In this document: one piece after another, positions 32,507 through 42,466 of the stretch
Numbering within the stretch: the stretch's first letter is position 1
Layout: each line of letters starts with the position of its first letter
Assembly: GCA_030407315.1 (NCBI GenBank)
Contig: JALQPE010001869.1
Span: 1-64,000, forward strand
Direction: 5' to 3'
Length of the DNA: 64,000 nt
Origin: Asparagopsis taxiformis
Lineage: Eukaryota > Rhodophyta > Florideophyceae > Bonnemaisoniales > Bonnemaisoniaceae
Program-made: the position numbers and the translations under genes
The notes under the pieces: generated by a model
What the model saw: only the letters and a program-made list of their open reading frames with translations
What the model was told of the DNA's origin: nothing
The model's database searches: none

Positions 32507-35353
32507 ATGAAAGGCTCCCAGAGAAGAACAACTCGACATTCAAATTATATTCCTCTTGTTTCTAAACAAGGTTCTGGTTCAAGAAATGCTCCGGTTGCTC
32601 GCTTCTCATCCGTAATGGATGGTTCTACAAATACGTCTGTCGACCCTATGGCTTGTGTACCAATGACAAACATAAGGCAGATATCTCGATCAGGCGTGGA
32701 TAGACTAAAATCTATTTTCACATCTGAAGGATTTACTTGTGGTTCAGACTTGGGGATAGTTATGAAGCTGAGTGGAGCTCACCGACACCATCTATCTGCC
32801 TATTTCAAGAAACAAGGCCTTTCTGCAAGTGAAACTAAGGAAAAGAGCGAATCGAGGAATGAGTGGTATGGAATAATTGACGGGATGCATCGACACTGTG
32901 CGCTGATAGAGCTTATGGCAGATGACAGCAAAACCTGGAGCGGGTTTCAATGGCCTGTAACTCTTCTTTCGGGAGGTTTTCCATTGTTGACTCTTAAGCA
33001 ACTTGCACGTACTCAGAATGCCAAACATTCCGAGACATTTTACATTGAACCTACTCTATACGACACTTTGTCAGGTCTTAAGGAAGAGCATGAAAGACTA
33101 AAGGGCGAGAAGGATGTCAAGAAGGTAACAATGGCGGAAGTTTCAGCAGCATATGATGGTGCAACACACTCGAAGGAAAGCACAGTGAAGCAGATGGCTG
33201 CTACAGCTGTTAGACTTTCCCGCAGAGTAATTGAAGCAATAGGGGACGTTATGAAGGAAGAGCACCCCGATCTTGCTGTGGTGTATCGAGCTGCCCATGG
33301 AGAGCCCGTTTCAAAGGATAACGTCATGTCAACAGTAGATTGCCGCGTCTTTAGAAAATTCATCAATATTACGTCATTGAAGCAGTCAACAATCTTTATG
33401 AAAGCTGATGATGCACAAGGAGAGGAGATTCAGATCCATACGGTTTATAGGCTTCGAGAGCTTTGTCAAGAAAAGAACTTCAGGCCAGTTTAGCATTCAT
33501 CCGTCTCAGATCAATACAAGAAAGCATCAAGAGCTCTTCAGGAATCAATCAAATTTGAGGAATTTCTTGAAACTACAGTATGGCCGTCTGACATGCAGTC
33601 GGCACGGATCAATCTCCTCCGAAGTACTCGTCTTGATGAGGAAGTTGAAGAGAATCTTGGTAACGATAAAGATATCTTACCCTTCTTGAAGGACTTATAC
33701 CGCAAACTTTATCCTTCTTTAGCGCCACAAAAGGAATCCAAATATACAGCTATCTTCGGTCATTCGGGAGAAGAAGAGGAAGAAAATAAGACGCGAATGA
33801 AAAATGCCGGCTGCACCCCGTTTGAAAAAGATGAACACCAGTCAGACTCATGTGACCTAGTGGCTTCCGCTGGAGATGCGAATGGAAAGAGCGAACGTGC
33901 AAACGAGAAGAATGAGTTTTGGAATAGTAAAGATGCTCCAATTCGCACGAAAAAGACCGATAAAAATGCTGGATCAATTGAGAAATCACTACATCGCTCT
34001 AAACCGGAACAGCCCCACAGCACAGAAGTATCTGAGCGGCTGGAAACAACACTATGTCTTCAAGAAAAGAACAATTCACAGAATCCTGTGACGGGAACAT
34101 CTGTACCTAACACACCTCAGACATCCGAAGACATTCTTGATGATCTCGGGATAAAGTGCTTCCAAATGCGGTGGGAGCAATATGAAAAAGGAAGCAGGAA
34201 ACCAGATAGTGAGCTGTTTGATTTTATATGCACCGATCCCCCTTACGGATTAGAACCGAATGCCTCTGGAGCTGGTCAAAATTTCTCTGACAGATTGGAC
34301 GACAAAGAAATCGCTTCATTTTGCCAGTTTGCCCACAGAATGTTGAAAAGTGGTGGATATGTTTTCATATTTTCTTCCGTGAGATACCTTCAGAAGTGGA
34401 TATCCACTCTCCGTGAGTCAGGTTTCCGAGCTATGAGCCACGTTTATGCTATTGTCAAGAGCTCAGAAAGGTTGCAGCATCACCGACTGTCGTCTTTCCC
34501 TCAGAATCTAGCAGAGTTTGGAGTTGTAGCTCGGAAAAGTGGATCACATCCTCAGCAGTTTTCTCCTGATTTTACCAGTCCCTATCATCGCTTCAAATGC
34601 GCTTCAAGTCGAAGATTTTCTGCTATCACGGACGTTCCTATACCGATCAAAAAGCTAACATTTCCTGGAAAGAAGACCGTCGTCCGGGTTGAAGAAAAGA
34701 GCGTCGATCTCTTGATCGAAATCATGACAACATTCTGTCCAGAAGAAGGTGCAGTCCTAGATGCCTACGCCGGCACCCTAACTACTGCTATTGCATGCCT
34801 CGAAACTAACAGAAAATGCGTCAGCATTGAACAGGATCCAGAATGCTTTCGCGTGGCACATGGGAGACTTCGGCGAAAAGCAGCAGGCTCCAGGAAACGC
34901 CATCAACTAGCCACTGAGAATCCAGGGATAACAAAGAAGCTAAAGACAAACAACAGTTCGCAAAGTATTTCTGTTGGTGTTACAACTGGGGAGAGCGAAA
35001 ATTTGACCGGGAGCGTGGTAACCAAGAACGACAGTGGATGCAATCATCTTACACCTGGCAAGACCGTAGAACTCCTAGTTGACGGAGTCTGCGTAGGTAC
35101 AGCTGAGCTTTCGCTTCCTGCTCAAGGAGAACAGACTCTGGTCAGAAGAACATTGCATGGGTCCGATCTCAATGAATTGAGTGCGCCTGGGCAGTGTCTT
35201 GTAGTAATATGGAGAGTAACCATACTTCCAGAGAATCTTAGCCTTCCTTATACGTACCCATGTCCCGGAACAGATGAGGCTCCTTCCACCCTAGGTGATA
35301 TTACGGATAGCTTCTACGCCTGGGATGCGGGACATATCAGAATGAGAGGATAG
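32507..35353 (+). pseudogene. Element A ParB-methyltransferase, one in-frame TAG
   Basis: ATG at 32507; frame of 948 codons with a single TAG at codon 329 (33491-33493). A ParB/sulfiredoxin-like segment has WYGIIDGMHRHCALIELM near 120-137. A helical region that may be a helix-turn-helix follows (MAEVSAAYDGATHSKESTVK). After the stop comes an acidic linker, then motif IV CTDPPYG near 575-581 and motif I VLDAYAGTLTTA near 750-761: a beta-class amino-methyltransferase. C has a sense codon at the aligned place (PVSFA against PV-stop-H). The break could be mutation, readthrough or removal by splicing; sequence on both sides stays well conserved, so any inactivation is recent. Confidence 0.75.
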
Positions 35354-35899
35354 ATCAAAGGTATACCATCCCGACAGCACTACTGTATGAGCATGATAAT
35401 CATTCAAACCATTAACAGTTCTGCTGCTGATGATATCATCTTTCCAACTCCTCTGAAAGGTAAAATATAGATTACCACTGCTTCCTTGCAATGATTGTAA
35501 GCTGTTGCTTGCGTTTCAGAATGGCAAAAGAGATGCAGAAAACTCAGTGGTTTACATGGATACAAATAATACAGTATCTATGAATGGTTTCGAGCTTCAC
35601 ATACAGACAAGAATGGAGAAAAAGGTTGCGTCCTCTCTGCCCATACTTGAATAAACTCGATCAATATATCATTTCTGTTTTCTCGAGGATGGTACAAGGA
35701 CCAGCACCAACTTCATGTATGTCAATGACTGCGATAGTAATGCTTCATTAGAAACGTAAATGATAAGGTAGCGCAAACTTCATCTCATCATTCTCCGTGG
35801 ACTGTTATCCAGCTCGACTCCAAAGTATCCACCTGCTATTTCCATTCGCCTGATGTTCCAAGTTTATTCCAGTCTGGAAACTCCAATAGCCAAATGTTG
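35354..35899. other. Element A, 3' flank of the methyltransferase gene
   Basis: No gene seen. It runs from the methyltransferase stop codon to the inner edge of the right terminal repeat. Confidence 0.35.
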
Positions 35900-37882
35900 C
35901 AATTCGAATAAAACCGAGAGAAAACTGAGAACGGAAATGATTCTCCACTCCTCACATGTGGGGAAGCTGGAAACGATTAGAGTACATGCCATTGCACTGG
36001 CATCTGTTCGATGTGCCAGGGTCTTGAATCTTGAATGTTTTCGACTGATCATATGAATATGCGCCTGTACACCGAGAAATGTGCTTCAGCAAATGAATAG
36101 AAGTTTTGGCGCGTGTCTCGATTGTATAAAATTCTCAATGGTTAGTGTATCTCCGCGATTATTTCACTTGCCCAACGTCCATTACACAGTATGCTATGTC
36201 TATAGACATGCATGCAAGCATGTAAGAATGTGCATTTGTGCCATTCTTAATGGCACAACACAGTGCAGCGATGAATTGTTCGAATAATAACAGCTTTAGA
36301 ATCAAGACCTGTGTGTGTCTGCAGAGGCTACGATTCTTGTATGCTTCAGAGCTAGTCCTATAACAATAGAGCCAGAACTCTTAATTGCTGCTGCTGTGCA
36401 TCTCTTCACCACGCATGTAACCTGTCAGCATCTGCTAAGTTGAAACATGTTGTATGCAACTAAGATAATTCAGTAGCCATGGTCAGTAGCCATTGCCGTG
36501 AACTGGTAAGGTTAAGGTGTTGTTGCGCTTTGCATGCGTTTGGGTCAAGCCAGCTCTGTGAATAAATTTCTTGTACTATCTGCACGTCTAGCATGGATGT
36601 AGCAATATATGAATGCAGTACGTGATTTGATAATGGCAGTGAAATTAATAGGGAATACGCCAATGTTGACATGACTGTCATCCCAGCCCAAAAGTTCTCT
36701 GTACAGCACACAATTTCCATAGACGTATCCGAAGTATTGTGATTCCCATACGCCAGATCATCCATGCGAATTTAACGTCCAAAGCTTATGCAGGGAGTTG
36801 TCTTAAAACGAAGGATTAGAGGTGCCAGAACTTGTACTCGGCTAGATATGTGGACATGGTCTGAACACCCAAGCATGGGAAGTATTGACACATTTGCGCG
36901 TACCTTCTTGTGTGCTCACAGGTTTTTCATCGCTCGATTCATCATACTGGTAACAAATGAAATGCGTTTGGACTAAACCAGGCTGAAAAGCTGACCTTGG
37001 GAATCATTCCTGTAAAGATCACCACGGGCTTCTAGACAAGATACTTTTCGATGCGCATGACAGTCAGTTTTTTTCGTAGAACATACTTGTGTACATCAGG
37101 CAGTGATACAGACATGCTTACTTCAATATACGCAATGCTTTGCATTCCTGACCCACGAATGTAACCAATTGGTGCTGACAATCGCCTTGAGTTGCTCCAC
37201 AGTGCACGAGTGATGGGGACGGCCACTCTGCGGATCGAATGATACTGTGAAAGTGCAAACCAGGTTGTGTCTGGCTAGGCACACCACGCAAATACCCCGA
37301 TACTCACACAGCCCAACTGCCATCACTGCTGGTAGACCACACTGTATTTGTCAACGCGCGGCATTGGCGCCGGAAGAATAACCCTAACTATAGCCTCAAG
37401 TTCCGAGAGGTATACATATCTTGTTTTACTACCAATAGCAGGTTGACAAATGTACTATCATCGAAAATATGTTTATCCAACTCAGGCCTCTGATACGTCG
37501 ATTTCATTCAAATATTTCAATTACATTTACCATATCGGTGCAATTTATCTTTGTAAACTAATTTGATCATCGATAGCCAATCGGACTCACACTGAAACCG
37601 GAACATTGGCAGTGTATCCTTACAGCCATATCTGAAGTGTACACCACTCACCATAAAAGTGGTTCGTCACTTGCTATAAATATAATTCTTCCTAGAGTAA
37701 TGCCCCAATGGTGCAAGGGTATCGAATAACTTGATACAGAAGTATGATATCGATTAGTATCGTCATTGTCACCCGGACTTCCACTCCGTGCGTGACATAT
37801 CAGCGTGACACAGTTACTTCATTCCCTCTTTTTCTATTCTGTTTTTCAAAAGTACTGTTCTGTTCCGCTCGAAACGTGCGTT
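35900..37882 (-). repeat. Element A right terminal inverted repeat (about 1.98 kb)
   Basis: Mirror of 26626-28608, ending ...GCTCGAAACGTGCGTT at 37882. CCTC follows at 37883-37886. Confidence 0.9.
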
Positions 37883-38245
37883 CCTCGCCAATTCCTTTAT
37901 GGTGCAGTGAGCTACAAAGCGGGAGACGGTGGCTTTGTTGGTGAAAATGCTGTTCACGACCTGGCAAGCAATGTGCATGTCGGGACCGCGGTTCCGGCAT
38001 GAAACGCCACGCGTGTTGGTACCCTCTAGAATGGAAGCGAGATAGCGCAAAGCGGCCAATTCATCATGGATAGGAGCGAGAAACCGTTGAAGAAGTGCGG
38101 AGTACGTCTCTTCTATTTCGCTATTTCGCAGAGCAGGTCGTTGTTTTCGCTGGGAGGAGGCATGAGGGACTTGTATGGTGTGGAGAGGGGCAAAGAGCAT
38201 AGGCGTCGCATCCAAAGCGGGTGAGGCTGGAGGACTAGTAGACAT
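37883..38245 (-). pseudogene. D2 accessory gene, 5' part (split by element A)
   Basis: ATG at 38245-38243. It opens with a Pro/Ala/Ser-rich leader, then a helical segment (EETYSALLQRFLAPIHDELA) and CQVVNSIFTNKATVSRFVAH. The frame runs into the CCTC duplication and resumes at 26621 in the same frame, beyond element A. The product is unrecognised. It lies on the strand opposite the D2 transposase remnant. Upstream DNA (38289-39010) is a dense cluster of hairpins. Confidence 0.55.
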
Positions 38246-38288
38246 GTTGTGGGTGACTATGGATGGACGTTACAGCCCAAAGACTAGT

Positions 38289-38344
38289 TTGGCAATACTC
38301 AATCCGGCGTTGCTTGCTTTCCAGATTGAGTTTTGCTCGACTAA
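38289..38344. repeat. 61-bp hairpin family, copy 4 (56 bp, shortened)
   Basis: Starts ttggcaatactcaatccgg and ends attgagttttgctcgactaa. The left arm lacks the tcgag of the other copies. Confidence 0.7.
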
Positions 38345-38349
38345 TTCCG

Positions 38350-38612
38350 ATATGACAACTTTTTTGACCCCCCCTGCAGATTTCACTCTAGTTTACGAAT
38401 ATGCTGGTAATTTCAATGTAATTGAAGTAATTGTAATTACATTTTCTGGAGCACACTAGATTCTCGAGACCGACTCGCTGGCGAGATAATTACTTTCCGT
38501 AATTAGTAGTTGAAATTGACACTCAATTGCAATTACTTCAATTACAATGTAGTTAATACCATATTCGGAAACTAGAGTGAAATCTACAGGGGGGTCAAAA
38601 AATTTGTCATAC
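38350..38612. repeat. MITE-like inverted-repeat unit X
   Basis: The left part, atgacaacttttttgacccc followed by agatttcactctagttt, is mirrored at the right end by aaactagagtgaaatct and gggggtcaaaaaatttgtcat. In between are alternating taattg/caatta runs and a ctcgagaccgactcgctggc core. No coding capacity. A second copy lies inverted at 38684-38946. Confidence 0.75.
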
Positions 38613-38617
38613 TGGAA

Positions 38618-38678
38618 TTGGTCGAGCAAAACTCAATCCGGGAAACGGACTAGGCCGGATTGAGTTTTGCTCGACCAA
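38618..38678. repeat. 61-bp hairpin, copy 5
   Basis: Arms ttggtcgagcaaaactcaat and attgagttttgctcgaccaa pair perfectly. It is flanked by gtcatactggaa on the left and ttcaggtatgac on the right, which extends the inverted symmetry outward with one mismatch. Confidence 0.9.
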
Positions 38679-38683
38679 TTCAG

Positions 38684-38946
38684 GTATGACAAATTTTTTG
38701 ACCCTCCCATGGAATTTGCTTTAGTTTCTGAATATGGTGGTAATTACATTGTAATTGAAGTAATTGCAATTGAGTGTCCATTTCAACTACTAATTAGGGA
38801 AAGTAATTATCTCGCCAGCGAGTCGGTCTCGAGAATCTAGTGTGTCCAAAAAAATGTAATTGCAATTACTTCAATTACATTGTAATTACCAGCATATTCG
38901 TAGACTAGAGCGAAATCTGCAGAGGGGCCAAATATTTGGCATACTG
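38684..38946. repeat. MITE-like inverted-repeat unit Y (inverse of X)
   Basis: Reads ggtatgacaaattttttgac, then agtttctgaatatggtggta. Its sequence is the inverse of unit X, including gcgagtcggtctcgagaatc read in the opposite direction, and diverges at scattered positions. Confidence 0.75.
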
Positions 38947-38949
38947 GAA

Positions 38950-39010
38950 CTGGTCGAGCAAAACTCAATCCGGACTAGTTTGCTACCCAGATTGAGTTTT
39001 GCTCGACTAA
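38950..39010. repeat. 61-bp hairpin, copy 6
   Basis: Begins ctggtcgagcaaaactcaat and ends attgagttttgctcgactaa. Together with copies 4 and 5 and units X and Y it makes 38289-39010 one composite symmetrical block. The following 39011-39136 holds no gene. Confidence 0.8.
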
Positions 39011-39136
39011 GTCGAGTATGAAAAAACGGCGTCAGGAGGTTCCGAACGGTGTATTGCCCCTCTCTTCGTCTTCCTGGACAAGGGTGTGTCTCAAGTAAAC
39101 CAGTATCCAATATGGTATCTTGGTTTTCTAGTGAAG

Positions 39137-39178
39137 TGGGTCAACGATAGTGCACCATGGTGCACTATCGTTGACCCA
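39137..39178. repeat. 42-bp perfect palindrome at a transposase deletion edge
   Basis: Centred between 39157 and 39158, with arms beginning tgggtcaacgatagtgcacc. Immediately to the right, homology to the D1 transposase (from its counterpart near 20700) begins. The palindrome therefore marks the point where most of the transposase gene is missing from D2. Confidence 0.9.
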
Positions 39179-39313
39179 TTTCTCAATCATCTTTGCACAT
39201 CCTTCCACCCGTGCTTCTTCTCCCTATACAACCACTACTCGTGGGTGACGGTGAAGCTCTCCAGTTCTACAGCTGTTTACGAATGTGCAAGCAAAACTAC
39301 TAGTAGTTAGTAG

Positions 39314-39337
39314 CTTCTCATCCATATGGATGAGAAG
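39314..39337. repeat. 24-bp perfect palindrome
   Basis: cttctcatccat followed by its exact complement. It is absent from the D1 counterpart, which reads actacttctcacgcaatc. Confidence 0.85.
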
Positions 39338-39526
39338 TAGATTTGCCTGAGAATATTCTCGGGTATCTCGCCAAAGATGTCCGGTGGACCTCTTCTGACC
39401 AATTGGTACTGGAGGTACCGGATGGTTAAACATCCGGCACCTCCCGTACTTCTGCTTTCCGTGATTGCTCTAAACCTGAGGAGGTCACAAAGGGTTCTGT
39501 ACTTCAGGCGTGCGGCCGGTTTCTGT

Positions 39527-39530
39527 CTTC
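39527..39530. other. Target-site duplication of element B, left copy (CTTC)
   Basis: CTTC precedes AACAGTATATTCG at 39531 and recurs at 61665-61668 after the inverse terminus. Confidence 0.85.
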
Positions 39531-41118
39531 AACAGTATATTCGTGTAGATGAGAATAAGATTAAAACATGAGAATGAAATTCTTAGTTGGAAATATTGGA
39601 ATATTTTTATAGATTAAATGAGATTGCTGCACGGAAAAAATAATTCCATAGTGATTGAATGCCGCTTCCAGCCGTAGATGTACATTCATATTCACTGCAT
39701 TTGGAACAGATCAGGCAGTAGCGCAGCTGCTTGTTATTGCACCATAACACAATCTTCCTATGGGAACCAATCTCTAGTCAGTAGTCTAGTGCTCCCGCAA
39801 TCTCATAACTAACTAGAGCCACGATCTGAATCTTTCAATTTGCTACCAGTCATTGTCTCAATGCATTTATTCTCACTTGTTTCTTTTACCACAACAGCAT
39901 TCACACTTCATGATTATAAATAGAACCAAACCTGAGCTCATGAAACTTTGGTAAAGCATGAGCAGCATAGTCGATTATCACTGTACCGTGAGGGTCTCGT
40001 CGCAGACCCAAAATGATGCAGATGAAGACACAAATTAGACCACATGAAAACCTGTAGAACATGAACGTCATCATATGAGCATGCATGCTTCGTAGATATA
40101 GACAAACAGGTATGACATCTCAGAAACAGCGCATGTCGCAACAAGGTTGCATACATCAGCATGGCATGGATAAGTATGGGCATGATGGAGAAAATTTGCG
40201 CTGGAGCTGAAGCTAGAGGATCGTCCGAAGCGTGAAGAAGCGTCAAACTCTCCGCGAACCTGCAGCGTAGCTCTGATGCTTCCATATAATGAGGCTAAAA
40301 AGGGCCTATTTTCAGTGATAGTGTGTGAGGGAGCTGTTATATTTGGTCACCAAGCTGGTGGGTGAGTCGTGACTAACATCTTGTGCGATAAAGAGCACTT
40401 TCCAGTGCCTTCGTTGAGATTCAAGAGCGATGTTCAGCCGTATAGTTGGACACTGATGTGGCGAATGGAGTGAGATCGGTAATGGTGGAGCTCCGTAAAT
40501 TATTTGCGCGGCATAGTGGCAGCCAAATCTGTACTTGTGGCTCCGAAAGAGGCGCAGGACGCACAAGAACTGCAGTGGAAAGGCTGGTTGTATAATATGG
40601 GCACGAAAACGAAGCAGTGACCCATATGCTGCCCAGCGGGCAGTAGGTGTGCTATTGTGGGGCTCATTTCGGAACGTTATCAAATTCCTCCTTGAGCAGC
40701 ATGAGCAGTGTTGTAGAAGCAGTATAGCTAGCCACTGGTGTAGATGGATGTATCAAGCTCGTTCGAGCATGATGGATCAGATGATATGACACCATAAGGT
40801 GGAGATGCTGCGTGGTGTGGTGGCAGCTAGAACAGATTATGTCAGTATGGGAACGACGACGAAGCAGTATACCAAAAAATGCATATTGTGTAACAAACAC
40901 ATTGTATACAGCATGCTGATTTGGTGCACCACGCACGGATGATCGTTGTGGAATGAAGGTACATTGCGCTAGATAAAGAGTGAGGCGCACAATAGGAGAG
41001 GAACTGCTGTTGGAAGTACCAGGAAGTGGGCTGCTCGCACGAGATATATGGGCGTGATATGCAGGCAGCGATTCTGTCCGCGTTCCGGGCAGTAGGAATG
41101 CGGCAGCATAATTGCATA
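39531..41118 (+). repeat. Element B left terminal inverted repeat (1588 bp)
   Basis: Pairs with 60077-61664 (coordinates sum to 101195) without length change. The inner part holds diverged internal repeats around cgaagcagt, gggcagtag and gcgctagataaagagtgagg. Its many short frames recur in all four arms only because the arms are copies. Confidence 0.9.
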
Positions 41119-42466
41119 CGTGATGAGGCGCGCAGTGATTTTCTTCATGGTATGAAGACAAATTGCGCTAGATGAAGAGTGAGGCGGAAAACAGGAGAGA
41201 AGCAGTTATTCGAAGCGCGGGGGTTTTGGCGATCTGGATGGGTTACATGGGCGCGGTGTGCGGAAGGTAGGAAGGTAAGTCGAACCGAGCTAGTACGTCA
41301 ACGGCTAGGCCGTCAAAATACAGCAGTAGTTCAATGGTCAAACCTTACGAATTTCTGGAAGCCAACATTTTTCTGTCAAACTGCTATTGGTCATTCACAT
41401 AAACTGTAATCTTCGTAAATTATGACCAATTGATGGTTTGCAGCGGCAATGGTAGCGTATGATTTTTGAGCAGCTTCAAGTAATGATATTCAAACCACGT
41501 GGCAATAGAAATTTTTTCTGATGGGTTCATACACTATGGTGCAGCGGTAATGATTGCAGCCACATCTAATCGCCGATACCAGGAATTTTCAAATGGGAGG
41601 ACGAAGAGAAGCAGTCATATAGTACCATTCCCTAGAGTACTTCGTTGTGGACTGTACATAATAAAATAGACTATGAAATGAAGAGGGTCGACTAGCTATG
41701 AAATCGGGAACGAGTAGAGAACCCTAAGTGGAAAATATGGCTATGAGGAAATGAAGCGCTAACGTCAATTCTGTATATGCTGCTCAGTTTAACGAAGAAA
41801 ATGATTGGAAAGAAGAAGAATGGGGCTGAAGGCTACTGGTGAAAAGTTCTACACGCACGAAATGCCTCGTTCCTCAGCTGCTATCATTTGCAGTATGCCG
41901 GTCATCCAGGAGAGAACAGCTGGTAGAAAGAGTAGAGGCACTTCAAGAACTGTTGATACCAGATACGATCGTTGAAGAAATTTGAAAGTTGTATCGATTA
42001 TCAAAACGGCGACGATGACCTCCGTGGGTTCAGTCAGGCTAGAGCCCTCGAAGATTCAGCAATGCTTCAATGCTGCGAACACATATTGGAGTCAACTTTC
42101 GTTATGAAAGGCAAACTACATACCTGATTTGTCCCATAACGCTTTCCAAGTTTGTCGAAAGAGCAGATGTCATTGCAGATAACTACGACATTTCACAGAT
42201 GGGCGGAGGATTCAATGACATGTCCTGGAGACACCTATCTGCATTTAATGCATTTAGAGGCCTGTGCAGCAGTATTTACATGACCATATCTATCATTCTG
42301 TCGGATTTGGACATTGAAATAGATTCTAAGCGCTTCTCTATCAATCTAAATGTCGACTAGTCTGCCAAAACACCAACGAAATATCGCTGTTTAATTCTAA
42401 TGAGTCGAGGCTGAAGTTGAGTGTGCTAGGAGATAGCAGAACCTTTGTTTCAGCTTCGATACTATC
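41119..42466. other. Element B spacer 3' of the methyltransferase
   Basis: About 1.35 kb between the terminal repeat and the methyltransferase stop. It contains a further diverged unit of the terminal internal repeats (41119-41250). A 96-codon plus-strand frame at 42070-42360, convergent with the methyltransferase, has no recognisable motif. I regard that frame as a weak gene candidate. Confidence 0.4.

Larger units (their letters stand above)
26626..37882 (+). mobile_element. Element A, 11.3-kb ParB-methyltransferase transposon
   Basis: Bounded by AACGCACGTTTCGAGCGG and its inverse, with a 4-bp duplication CCTC. It has terminal inverted repeats of about 1.98 kb and two divergent genes: a DDE-like nuclease reading left (28810-31311) and a ParB-methyltransferase reading right (32507-35353). 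The gene pair is homologous to, but clearly diverged from, that of B and C. The terminal repeats show no obvious similarity to theirs beyond the starting AAC. The arms differ at only a few visible positions, so the insertion looks recent. Confidence 0.9.
39179..39530 (+). pseudogene. D2 transposase remnant, left piece
   Basis: Matches the C-terminal part of the D1 transposase: NHLCTSFHPCFFSLYNHYSW against NHLRTSFHPCFSSPYNQYSW, then VTVKLSSS and CASKTT. Frames then shift because of small palindromic insertions (24 bp at 39314-39337, and gagaatattctc near 39353). The piece ends at CTTC, where element B begins, and resumes at 61665. Confidence 0.75.

Noticed and set aside
24028..39010. CRISPR array
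   Set aside because: The repeated units are hairpins with irregular spacing in eukaryotic transposon DNA, with no cas genes and no regular spacers.
39901..41161. Short frames (61-165 codons) inside the B and C terminal repeats
   Set aside because: They recur four times only because the arms are copies. They overlap in several frames and lack motifs.
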